Positions 16,177 to 23,119 of a DNA stretch of 51,954 bases are shown here, piece after piece. How positions within the stretch are numbered: position 1 is the stretch's first letter; each line of letters begins with the position of its first letter. The translations under genes were made by a program, and so were the position numbers. Source of the DNA: Actinomycetes bacterium (lineage in GTDB: Bacteria; Actinomycetota; Thermoleophilia; Solirubrobacterales; Solirubrobacteraceae); NCBI GenBank assembly GCA_021792455.1, contig JAJYUP010000009.1:1-51954 (forward strand). Direction: 5' to 3'. The notes beneath the pieces were generated by a model, which was not told the origin of the DNA, searched no databases, and saw only the letters and a program-made list of their open reading frames with translations.

Positions 16177-16529
16177 TCGAGCACTCGAGAAGCTCTCAGC
16201 GCGAGCAGTCAGCAGGCCTGCAGCGCGGCGAGGGACGAGGCGCGCAGCTCGGCTCGGCAGGCTCAGTCGGCTCAGCAGGGCCAGTGGGCTCGGCAGGCTC
16301 AGCAGGGTCAGCGGGCTCGGCAGGCTCAGTCGGCTCGGCAGGGTCAGCGGGCTCAGTGGGATCGGCAGATTCAGTGGCCTCAGGCGGCGCTCGCCTGCCC
16401 CCTCGCGCTCAGGCGCTGCGGCGAGATCCGCAGGAGGCTCCGCCTCGTGAGGGGGAGGGCGACTGGGCAGGGTACTGGTCATCTGCGCTGCCAGAGCAGC
16501 ATGGGACGTTCACGCCGGTGCCGCTTTGA
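16173..16529 (+). CDS. Uncharacterised 118-aa low-complexity protein of the fatty acid operon
   Basis: Starts with GTG overlapping the accD stop (GTGA, 16173-16176) and ends in TGATG with the fabI ATG, so it is translationally coupled on both sides and very probably real. Residues 28-68 are a Gly-Ser-Ala-Val repeat (GSAGS/GSVGS units). Residues 75-118 are Pro/Arg/Glu-rich and end DWAGYWSSALPEQHGTFTPV. No family was recognised. In other actinobacteria the gene after the carboxyltransferase often encodes the small, poorly conserved epsilon subunit; this protein is in that position but I see no sequence match. It may be a flexible tether or complex subunit. Confidence 0.75.
   Translation: MIEHSRSSQREQSAGLQRGEGRGAQLGSAGSVGSAGPVGSAGSAGSAGSAGSVGSAGSAGSVGSADSVASGGARLPPRAQALRRDPQEAPPREGEGDWAGYWSSALPEQHGTFTPVPL
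16250..16380. repeat. Imperfect 15-bp tandem repeat encoding Gly/Ser/Ala
   Basis: Repeated variants of ggctcggcaggctca across about 130 bp, always in the frame of the 118-aa protein. Confidence 0.9.
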
Positions 16530-17341
16530 TGCTCTCAGGCGCGAAGATCCTCATCACCGGCGTGCTGAACAGGCACTCGATCGCCTTTGCGACAGCGAAG
16601 CGCGCCCAGGAGCTCGGGGCTGAGGTGATCCTCACCGGCTTCGGGCGCACGATGAGGATGACTGAGCGGGCGGCGGCGCAGCTGCCCTCGACGCCGGTCG
16701 TGCTGCATCTGAACGTCGACAGCGACGAGGACATCGCCTCCCTGCAGAGCTCGATCTCGGCGAGGTGGGGCGAGCTCGACGGCGTGCTCCACGCCATCGC
16801 CCACGCTCCAGCGGATGCTCTCGGCGGCAGGTTCCTCACCGCGCCGCGCCAGAGCGCGATTGCCGCCTTTCAGACGAGCGCCTACTCGCTGAAGGGCCTC
16901 GTCGCCGGGCTGCTGCCGCTGCTGCGGGCGGCGGAGAACGGCGCCTCGATCGTCGGGCTCGACTTCGACGCATCCGTCGCCTGGCCAGCCTACGACTGGA
17001 TGGGCGTGGCGAAGGCGGGCTTGGAGGCGGTCTGTCGCTACCTCGCAAGGGATCTCGGCCCCGATCGGATCCGCGTCAATCTCGTGTCTGCCGGCCCGAT
17101 AGAGACGCTTGCCGCAGGCGGCATCGAGGGCTTCGACGATCTCGCTGCCGCCTGGTCTGAGTCTTCGCCGCTGCGATGGGATCCGCGCGACCCGACACCG
17201 ATCGCGAATGCCGCCTGCTTTCTGCTCTCCCCGCTCGCGGCGGCGACGACAGGCGAGATTCTCCACGTCGACGGCGGCTTCCACGCGATTGGCGCCCGAC
17301 GGAGCCTGCGCATGTGCGGGCCTGAGGGGGGCGGACGATGA
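16529..17341 (+). CDS. fabI: Enoyl-ACP reductase, InhA/FabI-like
   Basis: NADH-dependent reduction of trans-2-enoyl-ACP, the last step of each elongation cycle. 270 aa. It closely follows mycobacterial InhA in its landmarks: GVLNRHSIAFATAKRAQELG, then GLDFDASVAWPAYDWMGVAK, which carries the Tyr-x-x-Met-x-x-x-Lys catalytic signature and the InhA Phe149 equivalent, and ATTGEILHVDGGFHAIGA. The substrate-loop region after GPIETLA is about 10 residues shorter than in InhA, suggesting normal C16-C18 substrates rather than very long chains. ATG at 16529 overlaps the upstream stop; the stop overlaps the next gene as ATGA. Confidence 0.94.
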   Translation: MLSGAKILITGVLNRHSIAFATAKRAQELGAEVILTGFGRTMRMTERAAAQLPSTPVVLHLNVDSDEDIASLQSSISARWGELDGVLHAIAHAPADALGGRFLTAPRQSAIAAFQTSAYSLKGLVAGLLPLLRAAENGASIVGLDFDASVAWPAYDWMGVAKAGLEAVCRYLARDLGPDRIRVNLVSAGPIETLAAGGIEGFDDLAAAWSESSPLRWDPRDPTPIANAACFLLSPLAAATTGEILHVDGGFHAIGARRSLRMCGPEGGGR

Positions 17342-18447
17342 GCGGGGCGGTGCTCTTGACTGGAGCCACTGGGTTCCTCGGCATGGACATGCTCTCCAGC
17401 CTGCTCGAGCACGGCCGGCAGGTGATCGTGCTGATGCGTGCGGCGGACGAGGGTGAGGCGAAGCTGCGGCTCGACGGGGTGATCTCGCGCCTGTACGAGC
17501 ACCGGTCCCTCCGTGACGGGGAGGTCCGCGTGATCTGCGGTGACATCGAGGCGCCTCACCTTCGGCTCTCTGAAGCAGACGAGCGGATGCTGATCTCCGA
17601 GGTCGATTCGATCGTCCACTGCGCCGGATCGATCTCCTTTGGCGCCGACCTCGCCAGCTCGAGGGCGATCAACGTGGAGGGGGTGCGGAGGGTGATCGAC
17701 CTCTCCCGGAAGATCGCCTCAGGCGGAGCTCTGCGCAGGCTGCTCCACGTCTCGACGGCGTACGTGTGCGGCCGGCAGGAGGGGGTCTTCTGCGAGCAGG
17801 ACCTGGACCTTCGACAGGAGTTTCGCAACGCCTACGAGCAGTCGAAGTATGAGGCTGAGCTCCTGCTGTCAGCCGCCTCGGACCTGCCGGTCGTCGTCGC
17901 ACGGCCAAGCATCGTCGTCGGCAACAGCGAGTCTGGATGGACCTCTGCATTCAACGTCATCTACGGCCCGATGAGAGCGTTCGCGCGGGGGATGCTCGAG
18001 GAGGTGCCGGCAAACCCAGGCTCGATCGTCGACTTCGTGCCGATCGACTACGTGACCGCTGCGCTGATGCATCTGCTCGACGATGAAGCTGCGAGCGGCA
18101 ACTACCATCTCGTCGCCGGCGACCTCGCCTTCAGCGCAGGCGAGCTTGCTTCTGCACAGGCGGAGCTGCTTGGGCGCCCGCCGATGCGTCTGCTGCCGCA
18201 GGAGGAGTGCAGGGCGCTGCCAGAGGGGATCGCGACCTACGCCCCCTATCTCGACATCCGCTGCGAGTTCGACGATGCGAGGGCGCGCGCGGCCCTCGAG
18301 CCCGCCGGCATCACTGCGCCTGCGCCAGGCGACTACCTGCACAGGCTCGTCGAGTTCGCGCTGCGGACGCGCTTCGGCAAGCAGAGGATCTCGAGGGAGG
18401 CGGCGTTTTCGGCGGCGCTTGCCGCACGCTGCGCATCAGGACGCTAG
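17338..18447 (+). CDS. Extended SDR, thioester-reductase / fatty-acyl-reductase-like
   Basis: 369 aa of the NAD-binding_4 (male-sterility / thioester reductase) group. Cofactor motif VLLTGATGFLGMDML; DSIVHCAGSISFGADL; HVSTAYVCG; catalytic NAYEQSKYEAELL with Tyr and Lys; RPSIVVGNSESGWT; FVPIDYVTAALMHLL. This group reduces acyl-ACP or acyl-CoA thioesters to aldehydes or alcohols, or reduces related lipid intermediates. It starts inside the fabI stop (ATGA), so it is the last member of the fatty acid operon, implying that a FAS product is its substrate. The chemistry is inferred; other extended SDRs are epimerases or dehydrogenases. Its TAG stop lies in the first copy of a 28-bp duplication. Confidence 0.85.
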   Translation: MSGAVLLTGATGFLGMDMLSSLLEHGRQVIVLMRAADEGEAKLRLDGVISRLYEHRSLRDGEVRVICGDIEAPHLRLSEADERMLISEVDSIVHCAGSISFGADLASSRAINVEGVRRVIDLSRKIASGGALRRLLHVSTAYVCGRQEGVFCEQDLDLRQEFRNAYEQSKYEAELLLSAASDLPVVVARPSIVVGNSESGWTSAFNVIYGPMRAFARGMLEEVPANPGSIVDFVPIDYVTAALMHLLDDEAASGNYHLVAGDLAFSAGELASAQAELLGRPPMRLLPQEECRALPEGIATYAPYLDIRCEFDDARARAALEPAGITAPAPGDYLHRLVEFALRTRFGKQRISREAAFSAALAARCASGR

Positions 18448-18498
18448 GTGCCGGTGCCGGGTTACTGGCCGCTAGGTGCCGGTGCCGGGGTACTGGCC
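18443..18498. repeat. 28-bp direct duplication at convergent gene ends
   Basis: 18443-18470 and 18471-18498 differ by one base (core gctaggtgccggtgccgggg). Each copy carries CTAG. The first provides the TAG stop of the plus-strand reductase; the second, read on the other strand, provides the TAG stop of the HtrA-like gene. Confidence 0.95.
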
Positions 18499-19575
18499 GA
18501 GGGTGACTTTCAGGCTTCGATGGGCGCCGGCGGGCGTTATGACCTGCACGGTCACTTCCTCGCCGGGCTTCATCGTCGCGAGCGCTTCCGCGACTTCTTG
18601 GGGGCTGCTGATCTTCGTCGAGCCGATTGACACGATGACATCGCCCTTTTCCATCGATGCCTTCTGAGCTGGGGTGCCGGCGAGCACGCCGGCGATGATC
18701 GCTTCATTGGAGATCCCGCTTGCGATTTCGATGCCGAGGTAGGCGCGGTGGGATTCGACGACGTGCCCATGCTTCACGATCTGGCTGGCGATTTCAAGCG
18801 CAAGGGAGCTTGGGATCGCAAAGCCGATGCCAACGGCGGCGCCCCCGATCTGTGGGTCGGTCGCGGCGAGCGTGGGGATGCCGACGACTTCGCCTTCGAG
18901 GTCGACGAGCGCCCCGCCAGAGTTGCCGGGGTTGATCGGGGCGCTGGTCTGGATGACGTTTGGCAGCACGACGCCGTTCGGCTCGTCGACCGTGCGCCCA
19001 AGCGCGCTGATGATCCCGCTCGTGACGGAGCTGCGCAGGCCGAGCGGGTTGCCGATCGCGAGTACGATGTCGCCAACCTCGAGGCTCGAGGATCTCGCGA
19101 ACTGGGCGGGCCGCAGCGAAGCCCCTTCCGCATGGACCACCGCGAGGTCGTCAGGCGTGAAGCTGCCGACGAGCTTTGCGCTGTAGACCTTCCCCTTGGA
19201 GTCGGTGACCTCGTAAGGGCCGCCGCCGGCGATGACGTGCGCATTCGTGACGATGTCGCCTCTGTCGTCGAGCGCGATGCCAGAGCCCAGTCCCTGGGGG
19301 TTCGAGATCTGAACGACGCTCGGCTCAACCCTCGCGATGACGCGAAGGTACTGTTCCTGCAGCGACTCTGGAGAGCCTGCGCTCGCGTGGTCGGCAGTGC
19401 TCGACGTCGCCCTCGCCCTGCTCGCACTTCTCGTGGTTCGAGAGGATGAGGAGACACGTTCGGAGCGTCCGCACCCTGTGATGAGCACGCTGAGAGCTGC
19501 GATGAGGCAGGGTGAGAGCGCACTGAGCAGGGCTCTGATCCGAAGATCCCTGTCGCGACGCTCGCTGGCACTCAT
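18472..19575 (-). CDS. HtrA/DegP-like trypsin-PDZ serine protease lipoprotein
   Basis: Extracytoplasmic quality-control protease. 367 aa from ATG 19575. Signal segment LLSALSPCLIAALSVLITGC with lipobox LITG-C, a Ser/Arg-rich linker, then a trypsin-like domain with His in IVTNAHVIAGGG, Asp in TPDDLAVV and Ser in INPGNSGGALVDLEG. A PDZ domain follows (about 265-360; AYLGIEIASGIS, VLAGTPAQKASMEKGDVIVS). Upstream in-frame ATGs (19596, 19677) would add residues encoded by a 33-bp repeat (LAPGTRLENRL) ahead of the signal peptide; those are unlikely to be translated. It converges with the fatty acid operon and diverges from glutathione peroxidase. Confidence 0.94.
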   Translation of the reverse strand: MSASERRDRDLRIRALLSALSPCLIAALSVLITGCGRSERVSSSSRTTRSASRARATSSTADHASAGSPESLQEQYLRVIARVEPSVVQISNPQGLGSGIALDDRGDIVTNAHVIAGGGPYEVTDSKGKVYSAKLVGSFTPDDLAVVHAEGASLRPAQFARSSSLEVGDIVLAIGNPLGLRSSVTSGIISALGRTVDEPNGVVLPNVIQTSAPINPGNSGGALVDLEGEVVGIPTLAATDPQIGGAAVGIGFAIPSSLALEIASQIVKHGHVVESHRAYLGIEIASGISNEAIIAGVLAGTPAQKASMEKGDVIVSIGSTKISSPQEVAEALATMKPGEEVTVQVITPAGAHRSLKVTLGQYPGTGT

Positions 19576-19597
19576 GTCGAGATGATCATGCCCCATG

Positions 19598-19698
19598 AGG
19601 CGGTTCTCCAATCGAGTGCCGGGGGCGAGGAGGTGGTTCTCCAATCGAGTGCCGGGGGCGAGGAGGCGGTTCTCCAATCGATTGCCGGGGGCGAGGAG
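19598..19698. repeat. 33-bp tandem repeat between divergent genes
   Basis: Three copies of a 33-bp unit (core ttctccaatcgagtgccggg; cores start at 19604, 19637, 19670) lie between the HtrA-like and glutathione peroxidase starts. The period is a multiple of three and the array is open in both directions, but most likely it is upstream regulatory DNA. Confidence 0.95.
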
Positions 19699-19762
19699 GC
19701 GGCGAGCCGGCGGGCGGGGTCCTCGGGGATGGCGAAGCTGCGGGCGGCGGGCGAAGTGTGAG

Positions 19763-20512
19763 ATGCTTCAGGTGATGGCATCAGCAAACAGCGATGAGGT
19801 CGGGCGGGGGAGGCTGTTCGGCTCCGAGACGCCGCTGAGGGCGCTTGACGGCGGTGAGATCGATCTCGCGGCGCTGCGCGCGCGCACGGTGCTCGTCGTG
19901 AACGTAGCATCCAAGTGCGGACTCACCCCCCAGTACGCTGGTCTCGAGCGGCTGCACCGCGACTACGCGGAGCGGGGCTTCACCGTGCTTGGTGTGCCCT
20001 GCAACCAGTTCGCCGGCCAGGAGCCTGGGAGCGCTGAGCAGATAAGGGAGTTCTGCTCGAGCACCTATCGGGTGAGCTTCCCCTTGACCGAGAAGCTGCA
20101 GGTGAACGGCAGCCAACGCCATCCGATGTACAGGAAGCTGTGTCTGCTCGCCGATGAGGATGGCGAGGCTGGAGAGGTCGCGTGGAACTTCGAGAAGTTT
20201 CTGCTCGCGCCCGGCGGCGTGCCTGTCCGCCGCTTTCGCCCGACTGTCGACCCAGAGTCCAAGGAGGTGCGTGAGGCGATCGAGGCGCTCCTCGACGGCT
20301 GGCGGCCGCCCGAGTGGAAATCTGCGCCTGCCGCGGAAGTGCGCGTCGGCGATCGCGTCCGCACGGAATCTGGGATCGAGCTGGCCGTCACCCGCATAGA
20401 GCGGGACTTCTTCGGGGATGCTGCGCTGCTCGCTCTGATCGAGGACTCGAGCACGAGGTGGCTGAAGGTGCCAAGCGCGGTCGACGCGACGGTGGAGATC
20501 CTGCGCGCTTGA
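19763..20512 (+). CDS. Glutathione peroxidase-family protein with C-terminal extension
   Basis: 249 aa; family proteins are usually about 160-180. The Cys-type (non-selenocysteine) thiol peroxidase core covers residues 15-180: VLVVNVASKCGLTPQYAGLE with the peroxidatic Cys, VLGVPCNQFAGQEPGSAEQI with Gln, and WNFEKFLL with the Trp-Asn pair. In bacteria such enzymes normally use thioredoxin. After residue 180 an extra 70-aa segment (VRVGDRVRTESGIELAVTRI ... LIEDSSTRWLKVPSAVD) looks like a small beta domain. An alternative ATG is at 19775. The stop overlaps the crotonase start (TTGA), so the two are coupled. Confidence 0.9.
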   Translation: MLQVMASANSDEVGRGRLFGSETPLRALDGGEIDLAALRARTVLVVNVASKCGLTPQYAGLERLHRDYAERGFTVLGVPCNQFAGQEPGSAEQIREFCSSTYRVSFPLTEKLQVNGSQRHPMYRKLCLLADEDGEAGEVAWNFEKFLLAPGGVPVRRFRPTVDPESKEVREAIEALLDGWRPPEWKSAPAAEVRVGDRVRTESGIELAVTRIERDFFGDAALLALIEDSSTRWLKVPSAVDATVEILRA

Positions 20513-21300
20513 GTGGTGAAGGCAGCAGCAGCACCGTGCGCTGTGAGCAGGACGGCGCAGTTGCGCGCCTCACGCTCGCGCGCCCTGAGCGGCTGAATGC
20601 GCTGAGCATTGCCCTGACGAGTGATCTGATCGCGGCGCTTGTGCGGCTCGAGGAAGATGAGCGGGTACGCAGCGTCGTTCTGACGGGAGAAGGCCGTGGC
20701 TTCTGCTCAGGCGCCGATCTCGCGGACGCTGCGGAGAGGGTGAGCGGTGGGGGAGCGGCGGAGAGGCTTGCCTACATGCGCACCCATGAGCGCTTGGTGA
20801 CGGCGATGAGGGAGAGCAGGCTTCCGATCGTCGCAGCGCTCTCAGGGCCCGTGTACGGCGCGGGCTGGAGCGTCGCTCTCGCGTGCGACCTCATCGTCGC
20901 GAGCGCCGACGCGCGCTTCTGTCAGGTGTTCGTGAAGCGCGGGCTCGTGCCAGATCTCGGGAGCGCCTGGCTTCTGCCGCGTGCCGTTGGCGCGCTGCGC
21001 GCGAGGGAGCTGATGCTTCTCGGCGAGGAGATCACGGCGGAGGAGGCGTTTTCGCTCGGCCTCGTCAACCGCCTGCTCGAGACGCCTCAGCAGGCTTTGG
21101 AGGTCGCAGGCGAGCTGGCGAGCCGCCTCTCAGATGCACCAGTTGCGACGATGGCGATGGCGAAGAGCCTGATGAACGGCAGCGAGCATGGCCCGCTGTC
21201 GGACTCGATCCGCGCCGAGCAGCTGATGCAGGCGATCGCGCTCGGCACCGAGGAGTCTCTGACGGCGCTGCGCGCGTTCCTCGACCGTCGCAGGTCCTGA
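20509..21300 (+). CDS. Enoyl-CoA hydratase/isomerase family protein (PaaG-like crotonase)
   Basis: 263 aa from a TTG overlapping the peroxidase stop; GTG at 20536 is an alternative. Crotonase fold: LTLARPERLNALSIALTSDL, oxyanion-hole GEGRGFCSGADLADA, AALSGPVYGAGWSVALACDL. The two glutamates of true enoyl-CoA hydratases are absent (AGWSVAL and FVKRGLV at those places), whereas the Asp of PaaG-type isomerases is present in RGLVPDLGSAWLLPRAVG. An isomerase is therefore more likely than a hydratase. The substrate is unknown, and the coupling to a thiol peroxidase is unexplained. Confidence 0.9.
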   Translation: MSGEGSSSTVRCEQDGAVARLTLARPERLNALSIALTSDLIAALVRLEEDERVRSVVLTGEGRGFCSGADLADAAERVSGGGAAERLAYMRTHERLVTAMRESRLPIVAALSGPVYGAGWSVALACDLIVASADARFCQVFVKRGLVPDLGSAWLLPRAVGALRARELMLLGEEITAEEAFSLGLVNRLLETPQQALEVAGELASRLSDAPVATMAMAKSLMNGSEHGPLSDSIRAEQLMQAIALGTEESLTALRAFLDRRRS

Positions 21301-21447
21301 CGCTGTGGCGCAGGGTCGGAACGAGGGTAGGCTGCGTGCCTTCAGGTTGCCCGCGAGCTGCGCATCGGCGGCTGCGCGGAGCAGGTCCAGCTCGAGACCA
21401 TCAGCAGGCGGATCGGACCGTGAGCAGAACAGCGGATGGAGGATCTG

Positions 21448-22317
21448 ATGAACAGCGCAGCAGCGGCGCAGGCCGGCACGTTCGAGCTCGGCGGCACGAC
21501 GACCGTCAATCGCCTCGGCTTTGGGGCGATGCAGCTGACGGGCCCTGGCGTGTGGGGGCCTCCAAGGGACCATGGCGAAGCCGTGCGCGTGCTGCGCCGG
21601 GCCGTTGAGCTCGGCGTCAACTTCATCGACACCGCTGACGCATATGGGCCGTTCGTCGCGGAGCAGCTGATCGCGGAGGCACTGCACCCCTACGAAGATG
21701 GTCTCGTGATCGCGACGAAGGCCGGGCTCACTCGGCAGGGGCCAGGTCGGTGGCTGCCCGTCGGCCGTCCTGAGTACCTGCGCCAGCAGGTGGAGCTGAG
21801 CCTCAGGCATCTCCGCCTCGACTGCATCCCGCTGATGCAGCTGCACCGGATCGATCCGAAGGTGCCGCTTGGCGAGCAGGTCGGAGAGCTCGCTGCGCTC
21901 CAGCGGGAGGGCAAGATCGAGCACATCGGTCTCTCCGAGGTGACGGTGAAGCAGCTGGAGGAGGCTTCGCGGACCGCAAGGATCGTCTCTGTACAGAACC
22001 TGTACAACCTCGCAGACAGGCACGCTGATGACCTGCTTCAGTATTCAGAGCGCAACGGAATTGCCTTCATCCCCTGGTTCCCGCTTGCGACTGGGAAGCT
22101 CGCGCGTCCTGGTGGCCCACTCCAGCGCCTCGCGGCGGAGCTGCACGCGACCCCTGCCCAGCTCGCGCTTGCGTGGCTGCTGAAGCGCTCGCCGGCGATG
22201 CTGCCGATCCCTGGCACCTCGAGCGTCGCCCACCTCGAAGAGAATCTCGCTGCCGCAGGCGTTCAGCTCAGTCGCGCGGATGCCGAGATGCTGAGCGCAG
22301 CTGGGCAGAGGGGCTGA
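21448..22317 (+). CDS. Aldo/keto reductase
   Basis: NADPH-dependent carbonyl reductase, 289 aa, (beta/alpha)8 barrel. The catalytic tetrad is visible: Asp and Tyr in NFIDTADAYGPFVAEQLIAE, Lys in VIATKAGL, His in PLMQLHRIDPKVP. The cofactor-binding end is LPIPGTSSVAHLEENLAAAG. ATG 21448 is preferred because GGAGG (21438-21442) lies 5 nt upstream; the in-frame ATG at 21436 would overlap that site. The 147-bp gap after the crotonase suggests its own promoter. The stop codon lies in the first copy of a 23-bp duplication. Confidence 0.93.
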   Translation: MNSAAAAQAGTFELGGTTTVNRLGFGAMQLTGPGVWGPPRDHGEAVRVLRRAVELGVNFIDTADAYGPFVAEQLIAEALHPYEDGLVIATKAGLTRQGPGRWLPVGRPEYLRQQVELSLRHLRLDCIPLMQLHRIDPKVPLGEQVGELAALQREGKIEHIGLSEVTVKQLEEASRTARIVSVQNLYNLADRHADDLLQYSERNGIAFIPWFPLATGKLARPGGPLQRLAAELHATPAQLALAWLLKRSPAMLPIPGTSSVAHLEENLAAAGVQLSRADAEMLSAAGQRG

Positions 22318-22357
22318 GTGAAGCTGAGCAGAGCGGCTGAGTGAAGCTGAGCGGAGA
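22312..22357. repeat. 23-bp direct duplication across the aldo/keto reductase stop
   Basis: ggctgagtgaagctgagc plus agagc at 22312-22334 is repeated from 22335 with small changes. The first copy contains the TGA stop (22315-22317); the second is non-coding. Confidence 0.9.
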
Positions 22358-22381
22358 GCGTTCGCGCTGTCTCAGTGATCC

Positions 22382-23119
22382 TCAGTAGAGGGCGGCGGCG
22401 AGCTTTCGGCGCGTCGTTCGTGCAAGCGGATGCTCGGCACCAAGTGCGTCGAGCTCACCGATGATCAGCCGCCTGATGTCCTCGCGCTGCTGACCATCCT
22501 CTGAGAGTGCGGCGAGCAGGAGGTCCAGTGCCTGCTCGAGGTCCCCGGAGTCGAGCTTCGCGAGCGCATCGGCGACCGATCCGCTCTCTTCGAGGGAGAG
22601 ACGCGCCTCGAGTGCGTCTGCCTGGAAGCTGCCATGTACAGGCTCGAGCACGGTGCGTGCCTGCTCTCGATCCCCTCGCGCGAGCAGCATCTGCGCGAGC
22701 TTCACTGCCGCGTCCGCCCGCCCTGGCTGGAGCTCGAGCGCCTTCCGGAGCGACTCCTCATCCCCCTCCGCGGCGAGGAGGTCGGCCTCTGATGGCAGCA
22801 GCGAATCGAAGAAGCTGTCCACCTCAGCTTGGGGACGGGCGCCGACGATCTGGGCGACGACCCTTCCCGCGGAGAACGCGCGGACGTCGGGTATGCCTCT
22901 CACCCCGAACGCTTGCGCAAGCATTGGGTTCGCATCCGTTTCGACCTTCGCGAGGACGACCTTGCCCTCGCGCGCGGCGGCGGCGCGCTCCAGCAGGGGC
23001 GAGAGCTGCCGGCAGGGCCCGCACCACTGCGCCCAGAAGTCGACGACGACGGGCGTCGAGTGCGATCTGTCGATCACCTCAGCCTCGAAGGTGGCTTCGC
23101 TCACATCAATGACGGTCAT
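22382..23119 (-). CDS. Thioredoxin-TPR protein (CnoX/YbbN-like)
   Basis: 245 aa from ATG 23119. Residues 1-108 are a thioredoxin domain with an intact active site (VVVDFWAQWCGPCRQLSPLL), including WCGPC and cis-Pro in FGVRGIPDVRAF. Residues 115-245 form helical tetratricopeptide-like repeats (SLRKALELQPGRADAAVKLA, ALAKLDSGDLEQALDLLLAA). This is the layout of CnoX, a holdase/oxidoreductase co-chaperone; with CxxC intact it is probably also redox active. The gene overlaps the upstream DUF1599-like gene by 14 bp, so they are coupled. Confidence 0.93.
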   Translation of the reverse strand: MTVIDVSEATFEAEVIDRSHSTPVVVDFWAQWCGPCRQLSPLLERAAAAREGKVVLAKVETDANPMLAQAFGVRGIPDVRAFSAGRVVAQIVGARPQAEVDSFFDSLLPSEADLLAAEGDEESLRKALELQPGRADAAVKLAQMLLARGDREQARTVLEPVHGSFQADALEARLSLEESGSVADALAKLDSGDLEQALDLLLAALSEDGQQREDIRRLIIGELDALGAEHPLARTTRRKLAAALY

